Below are positions 54,691-64,000 of a stretch of DNA of 64,000 nt, piece after piece (positions within the stretch are counted from its first letter, which is position 1; each line of letters begins with the position of its first letter). The notes under the pieces were generated by a model. That model was not told the origin of the DNA and searched no databases. It saw only the letters and a program-made list of their open reading frames with translations. This stretch comes from Hyphomicrobium album. GTDB taxonomy: Bacteria > Pseudomonadota > Alphaproteobacteria > Rhizobiales > Hyphomicrobiaceae. The translations under genes were made by a program, and so were the position numbers. The stretch is from contig NZ_WMBQ01000001.1 in the NCBI RefSeq assembly GCF_009708035.1, forward strand, positions 1,858,501 through 1,922,500, read 5' to 3'.

Positions 54691-56064
54691 ATGGATTCGC
54701 TGTTCGATCTCCACCCGCTCGGACCGACCCCCGACGACCTGGAGCGGCGGATACTCAAACTGCAGAAGATCAACGCCGCGCTGATGCAGCGCGTCGAGCG
54801 CTCGATGGACCAGCAGGCCAACGCGTATTCGCTGTTCCAGACGGCAATCACCCTGGAGAGCCAGGTGCGGCTGCGCACCGAAGAGCTGAGCAGCGCGCTC
54901 GCCCGGCTCGAGCGCACCAACGACGAGCTGTCGTCGGCGCGCGACGTCTCCGAGCGCGCCAACCGGTTCAAGACGCGCTTCTTCACCGCCGTGGGCCACG
55001 ACCTTTTGCAGCCGCTGCATGCGGCGCGGCTGTCGGCAAGCGCGCTCGCAGAGGCGGCGGATGACGATCGCCAAAGCACCATCGCCGCGCGCATCGAGCA
55101 CGCGCTGGTGACGATCGAGGAGCTTCTCAAATCTATCCTCGACATCTCCAAGCTGGAGGCGGGCGTCGTCACGCCGGCTCTGCGGCCGGTCGCACTCGAC
55201 GATCTGTTCGCCTCGCTCGCCCTCGATATCGAGCCGCAGGCGAGGGCCAAGAACCTGTCCCTGAGGTGGCGGCACAGCGGCCTTGCCGTCGTCTCCGATC
55301 CGCTGATGCTGCGCCGTATCCTGCAGAACCTCATGGCCAACGCGGTGCAATACACCGACCGCGGCGGCATCTTACTGTTGGCCCGCCAGCGCGGTGAGGG
55401 CGTGCGCATCGAGGTGTGGGACACGGGGCCGGGGATCAGCGACGCCGACCGGCAGACGATCTTCGAGGAGTTCCAGCGTGGCACCGCCGCCGACCGGCCG
55501 ACCATCGGCGGTTTCGGACTCGGCCTGTCGATCGTGCGGCGCATGGCTGAAGCGCTCGGGCATCCGCTGGGGCTATGCTCGCGCATCGGCCGCGGGACGC
55601 GTTTCTCGGTCACCGCCGAGCGGGCGGCGCTGCCCGACGTCGCATCGGCGTCGCCTGCCGCCCCGATCCATGCCCGTGCGCTCGGGCTGAGCGGCGCCCG
55701 CGTCGCCGTGATCGACAACGACCCAGGTGTCCTCGAGGCGATGCAGGCACTGTTGCGCCGGTGGGACTGCGACGTGTACGCGGCGCGCAACCTTGCCGAT
55801 CTCGGCGGAGCGGATAAGCCTGACTTAATCCTCGCCGACTATCACCTCGACGACGGCCGCAACGGCCTCGAAGCCGTCGCCCTGCTGCGCCGGCGCGCGG
55901 GCAGCACCGTGCCCGCCATCGTCATCACCGCAGACCGCGCGCCCGCCGTGGCCGACGCGGTGCGGGCTCTAGGCTGCGAGCTGCTGTTGAAACCGGTGAA
56001 GCCGGCCGCGCTGCGGGCACTGATGCAGCACCTCTTGTCGCAAGTCCCGCAGGCCGTCGGCTAG
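54691..56064 (+). CDS. Hybrid histidine kinase with receiver domain (NahK-like)
   Basis: A 457-residue soluble hybrid kinase without membrane helices. An N-terminal coiled coil (about 15-95) leads into the H box GHDLLQPLHAARL with His103, then the ATPase domain with N box MANAVQYT, G1 WDTGPGIS and G2 GGFGLGLSIV, and a receiver domain (about 335-455) with acceptor Asp383 in ADYHLDDG and Lys in LLLKPVKP. The absence of its own sensor fits control by the adjacent FIST protein. The start lies 3 bp after the FIST stop with GGAGG upstream. It converges with a LuxR-type regulator and shares the last 4 bp. Confidence 0.92.
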   Translation: MDSLFDLHPLGPTPDDLERRILKLQKINAALMQRVERSMDQQANAYSLFQTAITLESQVRLRTEELSSALARLERTNDELSSARDVSERANRFKTRFFTAVGHDLLQPLHAARLSASALAEAADDDRQSTIAARIEHALVTIEELLKSILDISKLEAGVVTPALRPVALDDLFASLALDIEPQARAKNLSLRWRHSGLAVVSDPLMLRRILQNLMANAVQYTDRGGILLLARQRGEGVRIEVWDTGPGISDADRQTIFEEFQRGTAADRPTIGGFGLGLSIVRRMAEALGHPLGLCSRIGRGTRFSVTAERAALPDVASASPAAPIHARALGLSGARVAVIDNDPGVLEAMQALLRRWDCDVYAARNLADLGGADKPDLILADYHLDDGRNGLEAVALLRRRAGSTVPAIVITADRAPAVADAVRALGCELLLKPVKPAALRALMQHLLSQVPQAVG

Positions 56065-56720
56065 TTGTCGCGCGACGGGCCGAGAATGGAATCGAAGTCG
56101 ATCTTCGCCGCCTCGATCACCGCCTGCGTGCGCGAGTTCACCTTGAGCTTGCGCAGGATCTCCGACACGTGCGCCTTGATCGTCGTCTCGCCGACGTCGA
56201 GCTCGAAGGCGATCTGCTTGTTGAGGAGGCCCTGGCGCAACATCTGCAGCACGCGTACCTGCTGCGGGGTCAACGTGGCGATGCGGGCGGCAAGATCCGA
56301 CGACGGGCTCACCTCGGCCGGCGGCTGATACCCTCTGGGCAGCACGACCGAGCCTTCCATGACGTCCTTCAGCGCGCGGCTCAAGTCGCCGCCGCGCGTC
56401 GACTTGGAGATGAATCCGGCGGCGCCGCACTGCATCACCTCGGAAATGATGCGCGGGTCCTCGAGCGCGGAGACGATGACGATTGGCAGCTTGGGGTAGC
56501 GCTTGCGGAGCTCGATCACGCCTTCGAGGCCGCGCGTGCCGGGCATCGAGAGGTCGAGCAGCACGAGCTCGACGCGGTTTTCCTTGTCGAGCACGCCCCG
56601 CGCCATCTCGATCGAACTGGCCTTGAAGACGGCCGCATTGGGAAACGTTGCCTGGATGACCTGCTCCAGGGCCTCGATGAATAGCGGGTGGTCATCGACG
56701 ATCAGAATGCCGGACGGCAC
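56061..56720 (-). CDS. NarL/LuxR-family response regulator
   Basis: From GTG 56720 (GAGGAG 6 nt upstream) a 219-residue regulator: receiver domain (1-120) with DDHPLF acidic pair, acceptor Asp56 in LVLLDLSMPG and a lysine in FISKST, then a LuxR helix-turn-helix (about 150-210) with LTPQQVRVLQMLRQGLLNKQIA and TTIKAHVSEILRKL. It is the likely output partner of the hybrid kinase whose gene meets it end to end; both TAG stops share one CTAG. Targets are unknown. The frame upstream to 57122 is antisense to ubiB and not protein-like. Confidence 0.92.
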   Translation of the reverse strand: MPSGILIVDDHPLFIEALEQVIQATFPNAAVFKASSIEMARGVLDKENRVELVLLDLSMPGTRGLEGVIELRKRYPKLPIVIVSALEDPRIISEVMQCGAAGFISKSTRGGDLSRALKDVMEGSVVLPRGYQPPAEVSPSSDLAARIATLTPQQVRVLQMLRQGLLNKQIAFELDVGETTIKAHVSEILRKLKVNSRTQAVIEAAKIDFDSILGPSRDN

Positions 56721-56985
56721 GACCTGCTCCTCGGGCGCCGAATGGGGTTGTTGTGGTTCATTCTCGACGTCCGCGGATGATACGCGAAGCGCGGCGGTCA
56801 GGTTGGCTAAAAATGCCCAAACGACGGGCCGGGCCGCGCCCGAGGGATACTTCGAGTTGCAGCACCACGGCCCCGGTCGTCTCCTTGAAACCCTGGGCGG
56901 ATATGATCCTTGACCCCGACCGGCTTCGGCGCAATCTGCGCCGGCAGCCGATCGGCGAAGATAAGCGAAGGACCAAGCCCCGCCG

Positions 56986-58581
56986 ATGGCCGGAGCGATC
57001 ATCAACAGTCTGCGGCTCACCAGGGCCGGCTTGGTGCTGGCCCAGTACGGCGTGCGCTTCGTCCCGCCGGGCACGCCCGTGCCGCTACCGCTGCGCCTCG
57101 CCCGCATTCTGACGGCCCCCATCGGCTGGCTTGGCGCGCCGCGGCGCGCCCGCTTGGCGCCCCGGTCGCGGCTGGCCGACGCCCTGACGAAGCTCGGCCC
57201 CAGCTACATCAAGCTCGGCCAGTTCCTGGCGACGCGCGCCGACGTCATCGGCTCTGAGCTGGCCGGCGAGCTGGCGCTGCTGCAGGACAACCTGCCTCCG
57301 TTCTCCATGGTGGAAGCGCGCCGCGCGGTGGAGGAGGCGCTCGGCGGCCGGCTCGAAGATCATTTCGCCGAGTTCGGGCCGCCAGTCGCCGCCGCTTCCA
57401 TCGCCCAGGTGCACAAGGCTGTCGTGATCGACGCGGACGGCCGCCGGCGCGAGGTGGCGGTGAAAATCCTGCGTCCCGGCATCGAGAGGCAATTCCGCCG
57501 CGACCTCGACAGCTACTATTTCGCCGCGCGCCAGATCGAGCGCTGGCACACGCCGTCGCGCCGCCTGAAGCCGGTGGCAGTCGTCGACACGCTCAAGGCT
57601 TCGACCGAGCTCGAGATGGATTTGCGGCTCGAGGGCGCGGCCATTTCGGAGATGGCGGAGAACACCGCCGCCGACGACGACTTCCGCGTGCCGCAGGTCG
57701 ACTGGCAGCGCACGGCACGCCGCGTGCTGACGGTGGAATGGATCGACGGCATCAAGCTGTCGGATCCCGCCAAGGTCGCCGCCACCGGCATCGACCGCAA
57801 GGCACTCGGCCTCAACGTCATGCGGTCGTTCCTGAAGCACGCCATGCGCGACGGCTTCTTCCACGCCGACATGCACCAAGGCAATTTGTTCGTCGACAGC
57901 GGCGGGCGCCTCGTCGCCGTCGACTTCGGCATCATGGGGCGGCTCGGCATCAAGGAGCGCCGCTTCCTCGCCGAGATCCTCTATGGGCTCATAACGCGCG
58001 ACTACAAGCGTGCGGCGGAAGTGCACTTCTGGGCGGGCTATGTTCCGCCGCATCATCCCGTCGAGGTCTTCGCGCAGGCGCTGCGGGCGATCGGCGAGCC
58101 GATCCACGGCCGCACGGCGGAAGAAATCTCCATGGCCGATCTGCTCGGGCAGCTCTTCGCCTACACCGAAGTGTTCGACATGCAGACGCGCCCCGAGCTG
58201 ATCCTGCTGCAGAAGACGATGGTGGTGGTGGAAGGCGTGGCGCGCGGCCTCGACCCGAGCCTCAACATGTGGGTGGCGGCCGAGCCCGTCGCCAAGGAAT
58301 GGATCGAGGCGAACCTCGGCCCGATGGGGCGGCTGCGCGAGGCGGGCGAGGGCGCCTCGGCGATCGGCAAGATCATCGCCGACCTGCCGGCGCTGCTCAC
58401 CCAAGGCCAGCAGACCGCGGTGGCGCTGAGCGATATGGTGCGCGACGGGCTGCGGCTCGACGATGAAACGGTGCGCAAAATCGCCCAGGAAGAGGCGCGG
58501 AGCACCCGCTGGGGGCGCCTGGCCCTATGGATCGCGGCCATCAGTCTCGCCGTGCTTGCCTTCGCCCAATTCAGCCACTAG
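56986..58581 (+). CDS. ubiB: UbiB/ABC1/ADCK family atypical kinase, ubiquinone biosynthesis
   Basis: A 531-residue protein of the UbiB family needed for aerobic ubiquinone synthesis; it is an ATPase-like atypical kinase linked to Q lipid handling rather than the hydroxylase itself. The family-defining KxGQ motif is Lys76-Leu-Gly-Gln79, with FLATRADVI after it. The Ala-rich nucleotide loop PPVAAASIAQVH, the VAVKILRPG lysine, HADMHQGNLFV (catalytic loop) and VDFGIMGRL (metal site) follow. A C-terminal helix (LALWIAAISLAVLAFAQFSH) anchors it to the membrane. ubiE is not adjacent. Confidence 0.94.
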   Translation: MAGAIINSLRLTRAGLVLAQYGVRFVPPGTPVPLPLRLARILTAPIGWLGAPRRARLAPRSRLADALTKLGPSYIKLGQFLATRADVIGSELAGELALLQDNLPPFSMVEARRAVEEALGGRLEDHFAEFGPPVAAASIAQVHKAVVIDADGRRREVAVKILRPGIERQFRRDLDSYYFAARQIERWHTPSRRLKPVAVVDTLKASTELEMDLRLEGAAISEMAENTAADDDFRVPQVDWQRTARRVLTVEWIDGIKLSDPAKVAATGIDRKALGLNVMRSFLKHAMRDGFFHADMHQGNLFVDSGGRLVAVDFGIMGRLGIKERRFLAEILYGLITRDYKRAAEVHFWAGYVPPHHPVEVFAQALRAIGEPIHGRTAEEISMADLLGQLFAYTEVFDMQTRPELILLQKTMVVVEGVARGLDPSLNMWVAAEPVAKEWIEANLGPMGRLREAGEGASAIGKIIADLPALLTQGQQTAVALSDMVRDGLRLDDETVRKIAQEEARSTRWGRLALWIAAISLAVLAFAQFSH

Positions 58582-58621
58582 GCCTGGAGCGTTTCCGGCC
58601 GTTGCGCATGCGTCAGGACCG

Positions 58622-59362
58622 ATGAAATACAAGATTGATCCCAACAAGTTCGCCACGGTGCTGACGAGCTGCGGTCGCTTCGACCTGCTCGGCGAGACCG
58701 TCGCTTCCTTCCAGCGCTATTTCGACGTCGAGCGCGTCCTCATCGCCGAGGATTCGGAGGACAGTGCATCGGCCGCGGCGTTCGCGCGCGCGTTCCCCGT
58801 CGCCGATGTGCGCGTCAACCTGCCGAAGCTGGGGCAGATGCGCTCAATCGATGCGCACTACGCGAGCTTGAGCGCGCCATATGTCGTCCATCTGGAGGAC
58901 GATTGGGGGTTCACGCGCAGCCTCGACCTCGACCGCGTCACGGCTTTCCTCGAGGCGCGCCCCGACATCTCGGTGGTGTGCATTGCGCATCGCATCTATG
59001 ACCCGCGCTTCGAAAAGGGCGCGCGCCGCGAAAGTCACGGCGGCATCGACTATCTCGTGTGGGACACCGACGCCCACCCCAAGTGGTTCTCCTATTCGTT
59101 CAATCCATCGGTGGCGCGGCTGTCGTTGTGGCGCGAGGTCGGCCCGTTCGCCAAGTTCGTGACCGAGGAGAACCTGAGCCAGTTCCTCAAAGAGCGGGGC
59201 ATGCGCATCGCCATGGTGGTGCCGGGCATCGCCGACCACATCGGCGACGACCGCCACGCGCACGATCCATTCCAGCCGAAGCGCGCCAAGACGTTTCTGC
59301 AGCGCATGAAGCGCTCGATCGCCAAGCGCCTGCCGCTGCTGACCGGCAAGCACCCAGGCTAG
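58622..59362 (+). CDS. Glycosyltransferase-like protein (GT-A fold), envelope polysaccharide
   Basis: A 246-residue protein starting at ATG 58622. It shows a GT-A-like pattern: TVLTSCGRFDLLGETVASFQRYF, a VLIAEDSED segment, and the acidic site LEDDWGF with Asp93-Asp94 as candidate metal ligands. The C-terminal part is basic (AKTFLQRMKRSIAKRLPLL). No exact family name is certain; it resembles small sugar transferases of lipopolysaccharide-core loci. It is followed after 14 bp by a WaaE-like gene. Confidence 0.7.
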   Translation: MKYKIDPNKFATVLTSCGRFDLLGETVASFQRYFDVERVLIAEDSEDSASAAAFARAFPVADVRVNLPKLGQMRSIDAHYASLSAPYVVHLEDDWGFTRSLDLDRVTAFLEARPDISVVCIAHRIYDPRFEKGARRESHGGIDYLVWDTDAHPKWFSYSFNPSVARLSLWREVGPFAKFVTEENLSQFLKERGMRIAMVVPGIADHIGDDRHAHDPFQPKRAKTFLQRMKRSIAKRLPLLTGKHPG

Positions 59363-59376
59363 ATGGGGCAGCTTCG

Positions 59377-60126
59377 ATGGGCTTGAGCTGCTGCATCATC
59401 GCCCACAACGAGGGCGACCGCATCGAGAGCTGCATTCTCGCGGTGCGCGACATTGTCGACGAGGTCGTCGTTGTCGATTCCGGCTCCGCCGACGATACGG
59501 TCGCCAAGTCCGAGGCGCTCGGCGCCAAGACCTTTTTCCGTGCGTGGGATGGTTATGGTCCGCAGAAGCGCTTTGCCGAGGACTGCGCCGGGAACGACTG
59601 GATCCTCAACCTCGACGCCGACGAGGTCGTCACGCCGGAGCTTGGTCGCGAGATCTCCGCGCTAATGCGGGCGTCGGCGGGGTTGCTGCCCGCATATCGC
59701 TTTCGGCAGGTGACGGTCTATCCCGGCCGCGACCGGCCCCGGTTGTGGGCCGATTTCCACAACTATGTGCGGCTCTACGACCGGCGACGGGTGCGTTTTC
59801 GTGACAGCCGCGTGCATGATACCGTCGATACGCAAGGCTATCCGGTCGGTCAGCTCAAGGGCATCGCACTGCACTACTCGTGGCGCACGCTGGAGCATGT
59901 GCGCGCCAAGCTCGAGAAGTACACCGACCTGCAGGCCAAGGAACTCAAGAAGCCGCGCTGGTACGTGCTGGCGCGGTTGCCGTTCGAATATCCGATCCTG
60001 TTCTTTCGCTACTACGTGCTGCGGCGAAATTTCACCGGCGGATGGCTCGGCCTTCGTATCGCGCACGATATCGCCGCTGCGCGCTTCAGGCGGCTGTTGA
60101 AGATCCTGAACTACCGGCCGGCGTAA
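59377..60126 (+). CDS. Family 2 glycosyltransferase, WaaE/LgtF-like
   Basis: A 249-residue GT2 enzyme: SCCIIAHNEGDRIESCILAV, VVDSGSADDTV, the WDGYGPQKRFAEDCAGNDWILNLDADEVV stretch (Asp80 and Asp82 of the DxD site) and a basic C-terminal part with LPFEYPILFFRYYVLRRNF. This matches WaaE/KdtX-type transferases that add glucose to the inner core of lipopolysaccharide. It lies between two other glycosyltransferase-like genes and is probably cotranscribed with them. Confidence 0.88.
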   Translation: MGLSCCIIAHNEGDRIESCILAVRDIVDEVVVVDSGSADDTVAKSEALGAKTFFRAWDGYGPQKRFAEDCAGNDWILNLDADEVVTPELGREISALMRASAGLLPAYRFRQVTVYPGRDRPRLWADFHNYVRLYDRRRVRFRDSRVHDTVDTQGYPVGQLKGIALHYSWRTLEHVRAKLEKYTDLQAKELKKPRWYVLARLPFEYPILFFRYYVLRRNFTGGWLGLRIAHDIAAARFRRLLKILNYRPA

Positions 60127-60171
60127 CCGGTCGCGCAACCTTGTACCGCGTATTGATCCGAGGTCTGGACC

Positions 60172-61194
60172 ATGTCCACGACACGATTGAGCGCGGAACG
60201 TGACAGCCAGGCATTGCGCGAGCTGAGCTACCGTAGCCGCCAAGCCTTCGTCGCCACCAAACAGGCGCTTGGTCTGTCGGCACGCGCCGACAAGACGTTC
60301 TTCGTCGACAAGTTCAGTCGTGAGTTGCGCTCGGCCGCCACCCGGCGCACCTGCGGCATCGCCACGCTCGGCCGCACCGACGGCGCGGGCGCGCAGGCGC
60401 AGTCGCTGATGTCAGCCATCGCCTTCGCGCACGCCCACGGGCTGCAATACGTGCACCGCCCCTTCGCGACGATCGAGCACGCCGAGACGGAGATGCCCAC
60501 CTGGGTCCGGCTGTGGGAGGATTACTTCAACCTGGGGGACGGCGAGTCATTCCTTGATGACGACGAACGGCCGCTGGTGTCGCTCGATTATCTGCACCAA
60601 GTGCCGCGCCATGTTCCGGTTGTCGCCGCCGCCGAGCACTACCTACACTATTGCAACCAGGATGCCGAGGCGTGGGAGCGCGTCCGGCCGCTGCTCCGTG
60701 CCAAGTACTGGAAGAATAAGTCTCCGGGGAGACACCCGCGCGTGCCGGACGAATTGCGCATCGCGATCCACATGCGCCGCGGTGACGTCAGCGCCGGTAA
60801 CAAAAAGGTGGCGAACAATTTCACGCCCAACGCGACGTTCGTGAACACGCTCCAGCGGCTCCGATCGCTGATCGGCGAGAGGGCGCAGGTGCTGCGCATC
60901 GATCTTTTGTCGCAGGGGACTCCCGACATGTTCGCCGACATGTCGGCGCTCGGCGCGACGCTCCGGCTCAATGAGCCGGCGGTCGAAACGCATCGGACGA
61001 TGGTCGAGGCCGACATTCTGGTGATGTCGAAGGGCGCGTTCAGCTACACGGCGGCGCTCTTGAACGACGGGATCGTCCTCTACGATCCGCAGAAGTATCG
61101 CGCGCTGCAGGACTGGAGCGTGCGCGCGCCCGACGGGTCGTTCGACGAGGCGGAGGTTTCCGCGCGTCTCGCCGCGCTCTTCGCGCGCGTCTGA
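60172..61194 (+). CDS. Putative glycosyltransferase with HxRRGD (fucosyltransferase-like) motif
   Basis: A 340-residue protein from ATG 60172 (GAGG 9 nt upstream). The strongest signal is AIHMRRGDV, His200 to Asp205, which resembles motif I (HxRRGD) of the alpha-1,2/alpha-1,6 fucosyltransferase and O-fucosyltransferase superfamily that binds the GDP-sugar. A second region, VETHRTMVEADILVMSKGAFSYTAALLN, resembles the later nucleotide-contacting motif. An early GAGAQAQSLMSAIAFAHAHGLQYV resembles the N-terminal Rossmann entry. The neighbouring glycosyltransferases suggest a cell-surface glycan role. Sugar and acceptor are unknown. Confidence 0.65.
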   Translation: MSTTRLSAERDSQALRELSYRSRQAFVATKQALGLSARADKTFFVDKFSRELRSAATRRTCGIATLGRTDGAGAQAQSLMSAIAFAHAHGLQYVHRPFATIEHAETEMPTWVRLWEDYFNLGDGESFLDDDERPLVSLDYLHQVPRHVPVVAAAEHYLHYCNQDAEAWERVRPLLRAKYWKNKSPGRHPRVPDELRIAIHMRRGDVSAGNKKVANNFTPNATFVNTLQRLRSLIGERAQVLRIDLLSQGTPDMFADMSALGATLRLNEPAVETHRTMVEADILVMSKGAFSYTAALLNDGIVLYDPQKYRALQDWSVRAPDGSFDEAEVSARLAALFARV

Positions 61195-61244
61195 GAAGCC
61201 GCCCCGCGCGAGCTCAAGGCCAACACTGGAACCGACAAAACAAA

Positions 61245-61276
61245 AAACCGCCCGGGCGCTAAGGCCCGGGCGGTTT
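61245..61276. terminator. Bidirectional terminator between the glycosyltransferase cluster and the rRNA operon
   Basis: AAACCGCCCGGGC (61245-61257) pairs perfectly with GCCCGGGCGGTTT (61264-61276), loop GCTAAG. An A run precedes it (61242-61247), giving a T run for leftward rRNA transcripts. It lies 50 bp after the last glycosyltransferase stop and 82 bp past the 5S 3' end. Confidence 0.88.
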
Positions 61277-61336
61277 CGTATGAACATTGAAAGAGGGGAT
61301 GATGACTTCTGATGACTTCCGCGCTGTTCGCGCGAT

Positions 61337-61498
61337 GAAGACGTCTCACTTTTCTGCAGACCTGGCGACGACCTACTCTCCCACGTCTTAAGACGCAGTA
61401 CCATTGGCGCTGGAGCGTTTCACGGCCGAGTTCGGGATGGGATCGGGTGCAGCCACTCCGCCATAGCCACCAGGTCGGCGGAAAAGTGAGATGACTTC
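61337..61498 (-). other. Processing stem flanking 5S rRNA
   Basis: The 21 nt at 61337-61357 and 61478-61498 are complementary at 18 positions, including CTCACTTTTC and GAAAAGTGAG. They bracket 5S exactly and would form a duplex in the precursor, a likely RNase site. Confidence 0.65.
61359..61476 (-). rRNA. rrf: 5S ribosomal RNA
   Basis: About 118 nt on the minus strand. The terminal stem is GACCTGG paired with CCAGGTC (61470-61476 with 61359-61365). The internal CCCGATCCCATCCCGAACTCGG is the conserved 5S core. It lies downstream of 23S in the leftward rRNA operon. Ends are placed from the stem and may be off by one or two bases. Confidence 0.95.
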
Positions 61499-61659
61499 TT
61501 TCTGGTCTTGTCTGTGTTCTTACGCCCATCGAGGCGACGCACGCAGCGCGTCGGATATCCGGAGCAAAGCTCCTTGGATCCGAGCGCAAACGCCGCCCTG
61601 CCAGAGCGGCAAGCGCGAGTTACCGCGCGCCGCATGAGGCATTACGATGAGCATTGCAT

Positions 61660-64000
<2,341 letters not shown>

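Overview
The window is chromosomal DNA from a high-GC alphaproteobacterium, most likely of the order Hyphomicrobiales (Rhizobiales). Several features point the same way: the F0 ATP synthase operon order atpI-B-E-b'-b with no F1 genes attached, a SAM-II riboswitch in front of metX-metW, the run ispH-thrB-rnhA, the cox cluster ctaC-ctaD-ctaB-coxF-ctaG-ctaE-DUF983-SURF1 followed by thrC and an M16 protease, a phasin, a BcsS homologue, and an initiator tRNA with an AU/GC/GC anticodon stem. I cannot name the genus from sequence alone. No phage, transposase or CRISPR array is visible.

Layout. 1-2.3 kb: start of hisC (leftward), then the SAM-II-controlled methionine genes metX-metW. 2.4-5.1 kb: ATP synthase F0 operon with a clear promoter and terminator. 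5.2-10.6 kb: lipoprotein, ispH, thrB, rnhA, peroxiredoxin, DsbD-N-like protein, yqgE. 10.7-25 kb: a long leftward block with the cytochrome aa3 oxidase and its assembly factors, thrC, the M16 protease, a GNAT enzyme and a 1296-residue membrane GGDEF/EAL protein. 25-38 kb: ialB, phasin, bcsS, a TetR-controlled RND efflux operon with a perfect 26-bp operator, a DevBCA-type ABC exporter, a DUF2147 protein and an esterase. 38-47.4 kb: a 598-residue membrane protein of unknown family, small membrane proteins, a PabB-PabC fusion, a GT39 / GT2 / LAB_N lipid-modification set and an MgtC protein. 47.5-52.1 kb: initiator tRNA, a higBA toxin-antitoxin pair with twin operators, an MFS exporter and an L,D-transpeptidase. 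52.5-56.7 kb: a PilZ protein, a FIST sensor, a hybrid histidine kinase and a convergent LuxR-type regulator. 57-61.2 kb: ubiB and three glycosyltransferase-like genes. 61.3-64 kb: 5S and most of 23S rRNA, transcribed leftward off the right edge.

How the genes fit together. Most of the window is housekeeping: aerobic respiration (oxidase plus F0), methionine, threonine and folate synthesis, isoprenoid and ubiquinone supply, and envelope building. The accessory interest lies in signalling. The PilZ-FIST-hybrid kinase set, with a convergent response regulator, resembles the NosP/NahK nitric-oxide-sensing pairs and links them to cyclic-di-GMP. The separate DISM-like/7TM-PAS-GGDEF-EAL protein carries a proline-rich tail of about 315 residues. 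Three intergenic regions carry related inverted-repeat elements. Start codons were often moved from the longest reading frame to the site with the best Shine-Dalgarno match; GTG and TTG starts are common here.
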